Assembly: GCF_002258315.1 (NCBI RefSeq)
Contig: NZ_NOYD01000012.1
Coordinates: 246,937 to 310,936 of the forward strand
Length of the DNA: 64,000 nucleotides
Direction: 5' to 3'
DNA from: Rhodococcus sp. 06-462-5
GTDB lineage: Bacteria > Actinomycetota > Actinomycetes > Mycobacteriales > Mycobacteriaceae
Below the pieces are notes generated by a model that saw only the letters and a list, made by a program, of their open reading frames with translations, was not told the DNA's origin and did no database searches. The stretch's first letter is position 1, and each line of letters opens with the position of its first letter. This document shows positions 55,646-63,946 of this stretch, one piece after another. The translations under genes were made by a program, and so were the position numbers.

Positions 55646-56274
55646 TGCTGCCCCGGGAGCAACTGCACCATCAACGCCTCGCAGTCGGCCAACAGGTTGC
55701 CGTCCAGATCCGTGAGCCGAGCGTTGATGAACGTCTTGCGTCCCTCGACCCGATCCACCGCGCCCTCGACGACGAGCTCGGTGTTCAGCGGCGTCACCTT
55801 GCGGTAGTTGATGTGCAGATACGCCGTCCGGCTGATGGGCCTGCCGTAGGCGTGCTGGATCAGGCCGAAGAGGTCGTCGAAAAGCAGTGGCAGTGTGCCG
55901 CCGTGCGCGGCGGAGTTTCCACCGAGGTGAAAGCGGCGGAACATGCCCCGACTACGGACACCGTCAGCGTCGATCTTCTCGATGATCCATGGCATCAACA
56001 GCAGCGAGCCGCGGCCGGGCAGCCGCGGAACGCGCCCGGCCGTCTGGCGGCCCTCGGCCACCACGTGCGGGCTCAACAGCTCGATCAGTTCCCTGGCCTT
56101 GCCCGCAGCCGCCTCGGTCACGTCGGCCGGCAACGAGGTGGACACCGCCAGATCCTGCACCGTGCGCAGCGCCTCGAGCAGCTGCCCGTACTCCGGCCCC
56201 ACCTTCGCGGGCACGAAACGCGGGAAGCCCCCATGGTGGTCGTAATCGCGGTCGAGCTCGATCGGGTCGGTCAT
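55642..56274 (-). CDS. Hotdog-fold (PaaI-like) thioesterase
   Basis: A 210-residue hotdog protein. The family core is FRRFHLGGNSAAHGGTLPLL followed by FDDLFGLIQH and a strand region (TAYLHINYRKVTPLNTELVV). The conserved His-Gly-Gly segment is where PaaI-type thioesterases place their catalytic acid. It overlaps menC by 4 nt and is divergent from menB by 67 bp. Hydrolysis of DHNA-CoA, the MenB product, is a reasonable guess. TAGCGT lies 6 nt before the ATG. Confidence 0.8.
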   Translation of the reverse strand: MTDPIELDRDYDHHGGFPRFVPAKVGPEYGQLLEALRTVQDLAVSTSLPADVTEAAAGKARELIELLSPHVVAEGRQTAGRVPRLPGRGSLLLMPWIIEKIDADGVRSRGMFRRFHLGGNSAAHGGTLPLLFDDLFGLIQHAYGRPISRTAYLHINYRKVTPLNTELVVEGAVDRVEGRKTFINARLTDLDGNLLADCEALMVQLLPGQQ

Positions 56275-56280
56275 GACTGC

Positions 56281-56334
56281 ACGCTAGCTGCACCGACCGT
56301 TCGGCATGGAGTCAACCCCGGCCACCGTTAAGCT
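56281..56334. promoter_or_regulatory. Divergent promoters of thioesterase-menC and menB
   Basis: TAGCGT on the minus strand (56286-56281) is 6 nt before the thioesterase ATG. TAAGCT on the plus strand (56329-56334) is 7 nt before the menB GTG. Both fit leaderless actinobacterial promoters and support the chosen starts. Confidence 0.5.
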
Positions 56335-56341
56335 GGCGCCC

Positions 56342-57235
56342 GTGACCTTCACTCCCGCACTGTGGCGTCCCGTTCCCGGCTTCGAAGACCTGACCGACAT
56401 CACGTATCACCGCCACGTGTCCGACGCGACCGTGCGAGTTGCGTTCGATCGTCCCGACATTCGCAACGCTTTCCGGCCGCACACCGTCGACGAGCTCTAC
56501 CGCGCCCTGGAGCATGCACGGGTGAGCTCCGACGTGGGAACGGTGCTGCTCACCGGAAACGGACCGAGCAGGAAGGACGGCGGCTGGGCGTTCTGCTCCG
56601 GTGGCGATCAGCGCATTCGCGGTCGCAGCGGCTATCAGTACGCAGACGGGGAGACGGCCGACACCGTCGACAAGGCCCGCGCCGGACGCCTGCACATCCT
56701 CGAGGTGCAGCGCCTCATTCGCTTCATGCCCAAGGTGGTCATCTGCTTGGTCAACGGCTGGGCAGCAGGCGGCGGGCACAGCCTGCACGTGGTGTGCGAT
56801 CTGACTCTCGCGAGCCGCGAACATGCCCGGTTCAAGCAGACCGACGCGGACGTCGGCAGCTTCGACGGTGGTTACGGCAGTGCGTATTTGGCGAAGATGG
56901 TCGGGCAGAAGTTCGCCCGCGAGATATTCTTTCTCGGCGAGACGTACTCGGCCGAGGAGATGCACCGCATGGGCGCAGTGAACAAGGTGGTCGATCACGA
57001 CGAGCTCGAGAACACCGCGATCGAGTGGGCTGCGAAAATCAACGCGAAATCGCCTCAGGCACAACGAATGCTGAAGTACGCCTTCAACCTGCAGGACGAC
57101 GGCCTCGTGGGCCAGCAACTGTTCGCCGGTGAAGCGACCCGCCTGGCCTACATGACCGACGAGGCGGTGGAGGGTCGCGACGCGTTCCTCGACAAGCGCG
57201 AGCCCGACTGGTCGCCGTTCCCCCGATACTTCTGA
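56342..57235 (+). CDS. menB: 1,4-Dihydroxy-2-naphthoyl-CoA synthase
   Basis: A 297-residue crotonase-fold enzyme, very close to M. tuberculosis MenB: FEDLTDITYHRHVSDATVRV, VLLTGNGPSRKDGGWAFCSG, GGDQRIRGRSGYQY, TDADVGSFDGGYGSAYLAKM and the C-terminal DWSPFPRYF. It closes the naphthoquinol ring of o-succinylbenzoyl-CoA. The GTG at 56342 is chosen from the -10 position; an ATG at 56306 would add 12 residues. Confidence 0.96.
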   Translation: MTFTPALWRPVPGFEDLTDITYHRHVSDATVRVAFDRPDIRNAFRPHTVDELYRALEHARVSSDVGTVLLTGNGPSRKDGGWAFCSGGDQRIRGRSGYQYADGETADTVDKARAGRLHILEVQRLIRFMPKVVICLVNGWAAGGGHSLHVVCDLTLASREHARFKQTDADVGSFDGGYGSAYLAKMVGQKFAREIFFLGETYSAEEMHRMGAVNKVVDHDELENTAIEWAAKINAKSPQAQRMLKYAFNLQDDGLVGQQLFAGEATRLAYMTDEAVEGRDAFLDKREPDWSPFPRYF

Positions 57236-57242
57236 CCTACTG

Positions 57243-58364
57243 GTGATTTCGACGTCGAACCGCCGAAACCACCACAGTGCTGTGGGCGCTCTACGAGCCT
57301 GGTTCACCCAGCCCTACGACTATCGCTGGATGGCGGACTTCCAGAACTCCCGGCCCGCCGGGAAACTCATCCGGTGGGTGTTGGCATGCCTGACACTCAA
57401 TTTCGGTGTGCTGGCGGTGGTGTCGCTGTTCTCCGAGGGCACCACACGCAGCCCGGTCACCGTCGCCTGGAAAGCAGGTCTGGTCGTGATGGTCGTGGCC
57501 GTCAGCGCGGCCTGGATCACCAGACCGTTTCCCGGCCGACTCGGGGTGGTGGCCTTTGCGGTCTTCGCCGATCTGGGGACGGCGTCGACGCTGTGGATCA
57601 ATCCGCTCGCGGACGCCCTTCTGACGTGCACGCTGTTCGCCGTGATCGGAACGTTCTGCACGTTCTGCCTCAGCCCCCGCTGGCTGCTGGCGCACCTGGT
57701 GTTCGCGGTGGCATGCACACTCGTTGCCGCGGCCGTGACGTACTCGAGCGGGGAGGTGGACATCGCGTCACTGATCTTCCGGACGAACGTCGTGCTTCTC
57801 ACGATCGCCGCCGTTCCGCTCGTCTCGCATCTGCTGATCACCATCTTGACCGACGATGCGCGCAGTTCGTTGCTCGATCCGCTGACCGGCCTGCTCAATC
57901 GTCGCGGTCTCGACGCGGCCATCGACGATGTGTGGCCACTGGGCCGAGAAAAGGATCGGTGCTCGGCGGCGGTGATGATCGACATCGACCGCTTCAAATC
58001 CGTGAACGACCTGTACGGGCACGAGGAAGGCGACGCGGTCATCCTGCGCGTCGCCGAACGTCTGCGCGCACACCTGGGCAAATACGGCGTGGTCGCGCGC
58101 ACCGGTGGAGAAGAGTATCTCGCCGTCGTCTCGACGTCCCGACTCCACATCGATGCACTTATCCACGGGGTGCGCCGAGCACTGCGCGATCCCGAGGATC
58201 CCATCGCGGTGACGGTCAGCGTGGGGGCTGCGATTCTGCACGCGGATTCACCGGTGTGGAATCAGAACATCGACACCGTGACGCGGGCAACGCGGATGGC
58301 GGATTCGATGATGTACGAGGCGAAGGCCGCAGGCGGTAACCGAATCGCGACGACCGAACTGTGA
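57243..58364 (+). CDS. Membrane-bound diguanylate cyclase (GGDEF)
   Basis: About 373 residues. The first ~200 hold about six helices (CLTLNFGVLAVVSLF, VVMVVAVSAAWITRPF, WLLAHLVFAVACTLVAAAVT). The GGDEF domain follows: LLDPLTGLLNRRGLDAAI, VMIDIDRFKSVNDLYGHEEG and GGEEY as the active-site motif. It would make cyclic di-GMP from GTP. No RxxD inhibitory site is obvious. The GTG is 7 nt after menB; an ATG at 57330 is an alternative. Confidence 0.88.
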   Translation: MISTSNRRNHHSAVGALRAWFTQPYDYRWMADFQNSRPAGKLIRWVLACLTLNFGVLAVVSLFSEGTTRSPVTVAWKAGLVVMVVAVSAAWITRPFPGRLGVVAFAVFADLGTASTLWINPLADALLTCTLFAVIGTFCTFCLSPRWLLAHLVFAVACTLVAAAVTYSSGEVDIASLIFRTNVVLLTIAAVPLVSHLLITILTDDARSSLLDPLTGLLNRRGLDAAIDDVWPLGREKDRCSAAVMIDIDRFKSVNDLYGHEEGDAVILRVAERLRAHLGKYGVVARTGGEEYLAVVSTSRLHIDALIHGVRRALRDPEDPIAVTVSVGAAILHADSPVWNQNIDTVTRATRMADSMMYEAKAAGGNRIATTEL

Positions 58365-58368
58365 GAGT

Positions 58369-58385
58369 GGAGCCTGCGGAACGAC
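58369..58385. repeat. Half copy of the GGAGCCTGCGG repeat
   Basis: GGAGCCTGCGGAACGAC at 58369-58385 resembles GGAGCCTGCGGAGTGAC of the compound repeat at 54126-54142 (14 of 17 positions). It lies just after the GGDEF stop and has no matching second arm, so it may be a decayed copy. Confidence 0.4.
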
Positions 58386-58412
58386 TGTCGCCGATCGTGG
58401 TATCCATGCGGG

Positions 58413-58793
58413 GTGGACATCCTCGCTTCTCGGACAATTCTCCGACCGGTCGACTACGAGAGGACTCTCGAGTTCTACCGTGACGGTCTCTCGTTGGCGG
58501 TGTGTCGCGAATACCCCGGCGGGACGGTGTTCTTCGCAGGTCAGGGTCTGCTCGAGGTCGCTGCGCACCATCGCGGCGACGAATCGGGGTCGTTCTCCGG
58601 TGCGCTGTGGTTGCAGGTACGCGATATCGACTCTGCTACAAAGGAATTGACGGCCGCCGGCATCGAAATCGTGCGTGAGGCCAGGACGGAGCCGTGGGGC
58701 CTGATCGAGATGTGGATCGAGGATCCGGACGCGATTCCCATCGTGCTCGTGCAGATCCCGCAGGATCATCCGCTGCGGCGGGACAACCGCTAG
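58413..58793 (+). CDS. VOC/glyoxalase-family protein
   Basis: A 126-residue vicinal-oxygen-chelate protein: LRPVDYERTLEFYRDGLSLA, GALWLQVRDIDSATKELTAA and EPWGLIEMWIEDPDAIPIVL. It corresponds in size and neighbourhood to M. tuberculosis Rv0546c. The VOC fold binds metal, but the usual His/Glu set is only partly seen, so binding of a small ligand or a dioxygenase-like role remains open. It overlaps the convergent EAL gene by 4 bp. Confidence 0.8.
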   Translation: MDILASRTILRPVDYERTLEFYRDGLSLAVCREYPGGTVFFAGQGLLEVAAHHRGDESGSFSGALWLQVRDIDSATKELTAAGIEIVREARTEPWGLIEMWIEDPDAIPIVLVQIPQDHPLRRDNR

Positions 58794-60142
58794 CCGTCCG
58801 ACGCGTGGTCGGCGATCGCGCGCAGCACCGCCGTTGCCGACTGCGGCCGCGACCACAGATACCCCTGAGCCAGAGTGCAGCCGAGCTCGAGCGCAGCGTC
58901 GGCCTGTTCGCGGCTCTCGATGCCTTCGACGATCATCGTCAGATCGAGGTCCTTCGCCACTCCGGCCAACGACTTGATCATCGCCCGTCCAGCCACGGTG
59001 TCGACGAACCGCGTCAGGTGCCCATCGATCTTGATGCCGTCGGGCTGCAGCGTCACCAGCCGTTCGAGTGAGGACCAGCCCGAACCGAAATCGTCCAGCA
59101 GCACCCGAAAGCCCAGCCGATGCACGTCGTCGATGTGCCTGCGCAGCAGCGGCCCCGGCGTCACGGCAGTGGTCTCGGTGAGCTCGAGAGAAATCGACGA
59201 CGGCGACACCCCGGAGGACGCGATGGCGCGCTGCAACTGACTGACACCGTCGGGGTGCGCCAGGTGGCGTCCGGAGATGTTGACGGTCAGCCGCAGGTCC
59301 GGACGATGGACGTGCCACTTCTTCATTTCGGCCGCGGCCTGCGCGAGCACACTGAGGTCGACGTCGATGATCAGTTCACTGGCCTCGGCGAACGGCACGA
59401 AATCCGCAGGCACCACCATCCCTCGGGTGGGGTGGTGCCAACGCGCCAACGCCTCGAAGCCGACGACCTCCTCTGTCCGCAGATCCACGATCGATTGGAA
59501 CCAGGGGACGATGTGGCCGTCGGCGATGGAGTCGGCGATGTCGTTGTCGCTCCCGAGCCGGATGACGCCCGATCCGACGCGGCGATGCAGGTCGAGTTGT
59601 TCCTCGAGTACCGACGCGAACTGTTCGAGTTCCCGCATCTGCTCACCCGAGAGCGAGCGCGGCGTGCGATCGAGCAGGCAGAGTGTGCCGATCACCAGGC
59701 CCTCTCGCCCCCGCAGCGGAACCGACGCGTAGGACGCGATGCCGTTGTCGTCGAGGATGGCGCGCTGCCGGGTGGTGGCGTGGATGCGTCCGTGCGCCAC
59801 GACGGCGGGTTCGCCGGAGCGCACCACGTCGTCGCAGAGGGTGTCGGCTCGTACCACCGTCGACACCGGCGGTCCGCCGACGTTGACCAGCGTGTACTGA
59901 GTGTCTTCGTCGAGCACGTTGAGCTGGGCGATGGCGAATCCGACGCTGCGTGCGGCGAATTCGACCGTCGATCGCAGAGCAGGCGTCGTCGCCTCGACAT
60001 CGAGGTATCGACGAGCGGAATCGCTCTGCCGGCGAGACTGGGAGCGCGCGGTGTCCGCGACCTCACCGTCCACCGGCATCACCTCGCAACGAACTGCCGG
60101 GCCCGTTCTGGAACCGGATCCAAGTGAGCTTAACCGTGCCAC
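58790..60142 (-). CDS. GAF-EAL cyclic-di-GMP phosphodiesterase
   Basis: About 450 residues. A GAF domain occupies ~45-190 (TLCDDVVRSGEPAVVAHGRI, SYASVPLRGREGLVIGTLCL). The EAL domain occupies ~205-445: EVVGFEALARWHHP, LRLTVNISGRHL, ISLELTETTA, LLDDFGSGWSSLERL and IEGIESREQADA-like VEGIESREQAD. Catalytic Glu, Asn and Asp residues are retained, so it should hydrolyse cyclic di-GMP. No membrane segment is seen. The start is uncertain (GTG at 60142 or ATG at 60079). Confidence 0.87.
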   Translation of the reverse strand: MARLSSLGSGSRTGPAVRCEVMPVDGEVADTARSQSRRQSDSARRYLDVEATTPALRSTVEFAARSVGFAIAQLNVLDEDTQYTLVNVGGPPVSTVVRADTLCDDVVRSGEPAVVAHGRIHATTRQRAILDDNGIASYASVPLRGREGLVIGTLCLLDRTPRSLSGEQMRELEQFASVLEEQLDLHRRVGSGVIRLGSDNDIADSIADGHIVPWFQSIVDLRTEEVVGFEALARWHHPTRGMVVPADFVPFAEASELIIDVDLSVLAQAAAEMKKWHVHRPDLRLTVNISGRHLAHPDGVSQLQRAIASSGVSPSSISLELTETTAVTPGPLLRRHIDDVHRLGFRVLLDDFGSGWSSLERLVTLQPDGIKIDGHLTRFVDTVAGRAMIKSLAGVAKDLDLTMIVEGIESREQADAALELGCTLAQGYLWSRPQSATAVLRAIADHASDG

Positions 60143-60178
60143 ATCTGCAGTTTCGACCGATAGCCCATCCGAGAGTGG

Positions 60179-61513
60179 TCACAACGACGGATAGCGCGTG
60201 TGCAGCAGCCGATGTCGCAGCACCGCAGCGGCGAGTCGCTTGCCTTCTTCGGTCGCGACCGCGCCCGACGGCTGCGGCCTCGACGCGTCTGCCGGTTCCG
60301 GCAACTCGAACGCCCCGAGGGCGCTCAGCTCGGCAACCAGGGTCCGAGCGAGCGGCTCGGCATGCTCGGCAGCGGGCTCCTCGCCGGAATGGGTCCACCC
60401 CTCGGCGCGCAGCAGACGCGCCAGGTCGTCTGCCGTCGCCTCCACGTCGGCGACATCGTGACCGACGATCATGCGCGCGAGAACGACCTCCGCGGCAATC
60501 GTGTCCGGGTGATATTCGGTGCCGACGATTCCTGCGGTGAGCACCCGCCAGAGCCCGTCGGAGCTGAGCTGCCGGGTTCGGGCCGTCGGTACCAACCGCC
60601 CGGCGGAACGACGCAGCAGACGCACCCGCATCAGGAGGCGTCGGACAATCAGTACCTTCTCGGTGTCGAGTTCGCGGCCGACATGCACGGGACGTTCGGC
60701 CGGAGGAAACACGGTGTTCGCGATGCTCGCCACCAACTCGTCCGGCAGGTACCCGGCGTCGGTCAACGCGACGCCGTCCCCGATGCATCCGATGAAACTC
60801 TCGAGCCTGCGCACGCAGCCGTATACCGGCTCGGCGGCCTCGTGCAGCGTCCCGCGCAGCCCCAGATACAGCTCGGCCCGCGGTGCGCTGTAGTTGCTCC
60901 ACAACTCGATGCGGTGATCGAGAAGCTGTTCGAGCAGGACGGCCTCGGAGTCGTCCTTGCCTCGATCGGACGTCAGCACAGCATCGGTGACGCCGCGTCG
61001 ACGCATGGCCTGTGCGTTGGCACCGAGCGGTCGCCCACCGGGCTTCGACGGCTCGAACTCGCCGGCGATGGTCGCCACTTCCAGTGTCTCGCCGATCTTT
61101 TCGACGATGGCCCGCTCGACGCCGGTCGGGGCGTCCTGCCAGGTGACGAGCTCGGTATCGACGGCGGCGATGCCCGATTGTTCGGTGGCGGCGCGATAGT
61201 GCTGCAACCACACGGCGTCGTCGGGTGTTCGCACGAGCTCCTCGGTGACGGCGCTTCGGGCGATCTCCGCGTATCCGACGCGACCGAGCCGGTCGAGTAG
61301 CTCGCCGAGCGCACGGGCGATATCGACCGCACGATCGGGCCCCTCGGCCGCGTGGCGGAGATACACCCACAGGTAGGTCTGCACGGAATGTTGCGTCGGG
61401 CCCGCGGGCGGAGACACCTCGACCAGACCGTCCCACCCCAGGCGCGCGTCGGCGGCGAGCGCGGGATCGACGGAATCGAAGTACGACAGAGCTGCCCACA
61501 CCGCGTCGTCCAT
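60179..61513 (-). CDS. Large hypothetical protein
   Basis: A 444-residue soluble protein that I do not recognise. The ATG at 61513 has AAGGGA about 7 nt upstream. The N-terminal half is helical and Glu/Arg rich (GELLDRLGRVGYAEIARSAV). The middle has VALTDAGYLPDELVASIAN, a motif seen in actinobacterial proteins of the plasmid pRiA4b ORF-3-like type. The C-terminus ends RHRLLHTRYPSL. It is divergent from menE, but no functional tie is visible. Confidence 0.6.
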   Translation of the reverse strand: MDDAVWAALSYFDSVDPALAADARLGWDGLVEVSPPAGPTQHSVQTYLWVYLRHAAEGPDRAVDIARALGELLDRLGRVGYAEIARSAVTEELVRTPDDAVWLQHYRAATEQSGIAAVDTELVTWQDAPTGVERAIVEKIGETLEVATIAGEFEPSKPGGRPLGANAQAMRRRGVTDAVLTSDRGKDDSEAVLLEQLLDHRIELWSNYSAPRAELYLGLRGTLHEAAEPVYGCVRRLESFIGCIGDGVALTDAGYLPDELVASIANTVFPPAERPVHVGRELDTEKVLIVRRLLMRVRLLRRSAGRLVPTARTRQLSSDGLWRVLTAGIVGTEYHPDTIAAEVVLARMIVGHDVADVEATADDLARLLRAEGWTHSGEEPAAEHAEPLARTLVAELSALGAFELPEPADASRPQPSGAVATEEGKRLAAAVLRHRLLHTRYPSL

Positions 61514-61605
61514 GCCCGATCCCTTCACGATGTTCCACTGTTCCACAGCGACTCGATGTCGGGTGACAACCGCGGGTGCGCCCGTCCACGATCGAGCCGA
61601 CCGAC

Positions 61606-61611
61606 TAGCCT
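61606..61611 (+). promoter_or_regulatory. -10 element of menE
   Basis: TAGCCT fits TAnnnT and ends exactly 7 nt before the menE GTG at 61619, predicting a leaderless mRNA. Confidence 0.5.
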
Positions 61612-61618
61612 CGAGTCC

Positions 61619-62755
61619 GTGCTCGAGAGCGTATCCATTCCGTCGGGGCCTGCAGCGGCGGAGATCATGCCGCGGCTGAGCCGGATGCTCGCAGGCGACG
61701 GCCCGGCCCTGCTTCCCGTGCCCGCCGACGATCCGCGTGAGACCGAGCGCCTGCACGACGCACTGGCACCGGGAACCCCCATCGACGACGGCGTCGCCCT
61801 GGTCGTCGCGACCTCCGGGACGACGGGCGTCCCCAAGGGAGCCATGCTCTCCGCGTCAGCACTGGTGGCCTCCGCGACGGCCACCGAGGAACGTCTCGGC
61901 GGACCGGGGTCGTGGCTACTGGCGTTGCCCGCACACCACATCGCCGGAATGCAGGTGCTGCTGCGCAGCGTGCTCGCCGGAACCTCGCCCATCGTCATGG
62001 ACGTGTCGAGAGGTTTCGATCCCACCGCTCTGATCGACGCCGTGGGATCGATGTCGGGACCCATGCGCTACACCTCACTGGTTCCCGGGCAGTTGGTGAA
62101 GGCATTCGAGATCCCCGAAGCGATCGCGGCCCTCGCCTCACTGGACGCAGTACTGCTCGGCGGGGCCGCGACGCCGGTTCCACTGCGAGAGAAGGCACAC
62201 GACGCGGGAATCCGGTTGGTGAGGACCTACGGAATGAGCGAAACTGCCGGCGGCTGCGTGTACGACGGAGTTCCACTGCACGGCACCGTCGTACGCATCG
62301 ACGATGGCCGGGTCGTGCTGGGTGGAAAGACCCTGGCCTCGGGCTACCGCGGGCTACCCGATCATCCGGCGTTCGCCGAACCCGGATGGTTCCGCACCGA
62401 CGACGCCGGAACCATCGTCGACGGGGTCCTGAGCATCTCCGGACGACTCGACGAAGCAATCTCGACCGGCGGACTGACCGTCGTGCCGCAGGTGGTCGAA
62501 GCAGCACTGATCACGCATCCCGCGGTACTCGAATGTGCAGTCGTGGGATTGCCCGACGAGCGACTGGGCCAGAAAATCGTGGTCGCAGTCGTCGCCTCTG
62601 CTCCGGTGACATTGGCGGACCTGCGCTCCCACGTCACTGCCTCGCTGGACATCACCGCCGCGCCACGAGAATTGTTTCTCCTCGACTCACTGCCGACACG
62701 AGGTCCGGGAAAACTGAATCGGGCGGAACTGCGAACTGTGCTGGAGAAGCGCTGA
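61619..62755 (+). CDS. menE: o-Succinylbenzoate-CoA ligase
   Basis: A 378-residue acyl-CoA synthetase. It shows VVATSGTTGVPKGAML (P-loop), LVRTYGMSETAGGCVYDG, GWFRTDDAGTIVDGVLSISG and a C-terminal RGPGKLNRAELR with the catalytic Lys. It activates o-succinylbenzoate for MenB. At 378 residues it is shorter than many bacterial MenE, as in mycobacteria. The GTG at 61619 is supported by the -10 element. Confidence 0.94.
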   Translation: MLESVSIPSGPAAAEIMPRLSRMLAGDGPALLPVPADDPRETERLHDALAPGTPIDDGVALVVATSGTTGVPKGAMLSASALVASATATEERLGGPGSWLLALPAHHIAGMQVLLRSVLAGTSPIVMDVSRGFDPTALIDAVGSMSGPMRYTSLVPGQLVKAFEIPEAIAALASLDAVLLGGAATPVPLREKAHDAGIRLVRTYGMSETAGGCVYDGVPLHGTVVRIDDGRVVLGGKTLASGYRGLPDHPAFAEPGWFRTDDAGTIVDGVLSISGRLDEAISTGGLTVVPQVVEAALITHPAVLECAVVGLPDERLGQKIVVAVVASAPVTLADLRSHVTASLDITAAPRELFLLDSLPTRGPGKLNRAELRTVLEKR

Positions 62756-62765
62756 GCTGAGTCCC

Positions 62766-62852
62766 GTTCGGCGCTGCGTCCCCGGGTTCGGCGCTGCGTC
62801 CCGGGTTTGGCGCTGCGCCCCCGGTTGACCGCTGCGGCCTTCGGTTGACCGC
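62766..62852. repeat. Decayed tandem repeat after menE
   Basis: GTTCGGCGCTGCGTC is repeated exactly at 62766-62780 and 62786-62800, then with changes at 62805 (GTTTGGCGCTGCGCC), 62824 (GTTGACCGCTGCGGC) and 62844 (GTTGACCGC). The period is 19-20 bp. The stretch 62756-62951 has no gene. Confidence 0.75.
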
Positions 62853-62869
62853 AAACGCGCGCGCGTTTG
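62852..62869. repeat. 18-bp palindrome CAAACGCG/CGCGTTTG
   Basis: CAAACGCGCGCGCGTTTG is its own reverse complement. Related blocks (GCGCGCGTTTGCGCC near 62930-62944 and GCGCGCGTTC near 62911) follow within 80 bp, so this is a CG-alternating repeat cluster. It may be a terminator or a Z-DNA-prone element. Confidence 0.6.
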
Positions 62870-62951
62870 TCAGGTGCGCGCGGAATCGTCAGCGAACCGG
62901 TGGCGAAACTGCGCGCGTTCAGCAAAGGCGCGCGCGTTTGCGCCGGAGTGG

Positions 62952-63254
62952 TCATTCGAGCGGCGTGCCTTGATGGTGCACCAGTTCCCATCCGGTGTCC
63001 GTGCGCCGCCACAGCGAGGTTCTACGTGCGCGCATCTCCGACGTTCTCGAAATCCACTGCAGCAGCACATAATCTGGACCGATCACCCGTCCGATCGGTT
63101 CGATCACTTCGATCTCGACGGGGCTTTCGCTGCCGAGCATGTCGAGTATCGACGACTTGTCCCACATCGTGCCCGAGGCTCCGACCTCGGTGAAGTCGTC
63201 GGCGAGCAGACGGGCCAGCCTCTTGCGATCGCGTCGACATTCGGCAGTCTGCAA
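62952..63254 (-). pseudogene. DUF4440 (NTF2-like) gene lacking its start
   Basis: The sequence LQTAECRRDRKRLARLLADD followed by FTEVGASGTMWDKSSI is typical of DUF4440. Homology-like sequence runs upstream (NDLSTVLDLERELQ) to about 63296, but no ATG, GTG or TTG is found there; the only in-frame start is a TTG at 63254 inside the conserved helix. The natural start seems to be lost at the junction shared with the next gene. It could still be expressed as a shortened protein. Confidence 0.6.
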
Positions 63255-63298
63255 CTCTCGTTCGAGGTCGAGAACCGTCGAGAGGTCGTTGTCAGCGC

Positions 63299-63946
63299 TG
63301 GGTCGACCGGCAGAGTCCGCAGGACGCCGGACGAGCCCTCTTCGAGGCGGTGTACGAGGTGTGGAGCAAACTCCCCGAGGACTCGCGACCGAAGCTGGTG
63401 CTGTTCGGCGAAAGCCTGGGTGCTTACGGCGGACAGGATGCGTTCAGCGGCGCGCAGGACATGATCGCGCGCATCGACGGTGCCCTGTGGGTCGGCAACC
63501 CGAACTTCACGCCGCAGTGGGCGCGTATCACCGGTGGACGCGACGCCGGGTCCCGCGAGATCCTGCCCGTCGTCGACGGCGGCGAGCACGTTCGCTTCGC
63601 GAGTTCGTCCGGGGATCTCGACATCGGCGGACCCTGGGAAGAGCCGCGAATCGTGTACTGGCAGCACGCGTCCGATCCCATCGTGTGGTGGTCACCGGAC
63701 CTGATCCTGAACCGGCCCGATTGGCTACGAGAACCCCGCGGTGCCGACGTCGACCCCGGAGTGCAGTGGTTCCCGTTCGTGACCTTCTGGCAGTTGACCT
63801 TCGATCAGGTCTTCTCCACGAACGTCGACGACGGACACGGCCACAGCTACGGAGCCGACGCCGTGAACATGTGGGCCGACATCCTCGAGCCGCCGGGCTG
63901 GTCCGACGCCGACGTGAAGCGGTTGTACGAGAAAATGGCGGGCTGA
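63299..63946 (+). pseudogene. 5'-truncated alpha/beta-hydrolase membrane protein (PF10081-like)
   Basis: About 215 C-terminal residues of a much larger protein. The in-frame reading is WVDRQSPQDAGRALFEAVYE, then PKLVLFGESLGAYGGQDAFS with nucleophile GESLG, VGNPNFTPQW and YWQHASDPIVWWSPDLI, matching the C-terminal domain of the PF10081 family. Full members carry about 350 further N-terminal residues including helices. Upstream of about 63299 the frame shows no homology. The gene is therefore truncated at its 5' end, and its 3' end lies within an inverted repeat. Confidence 0.7.
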
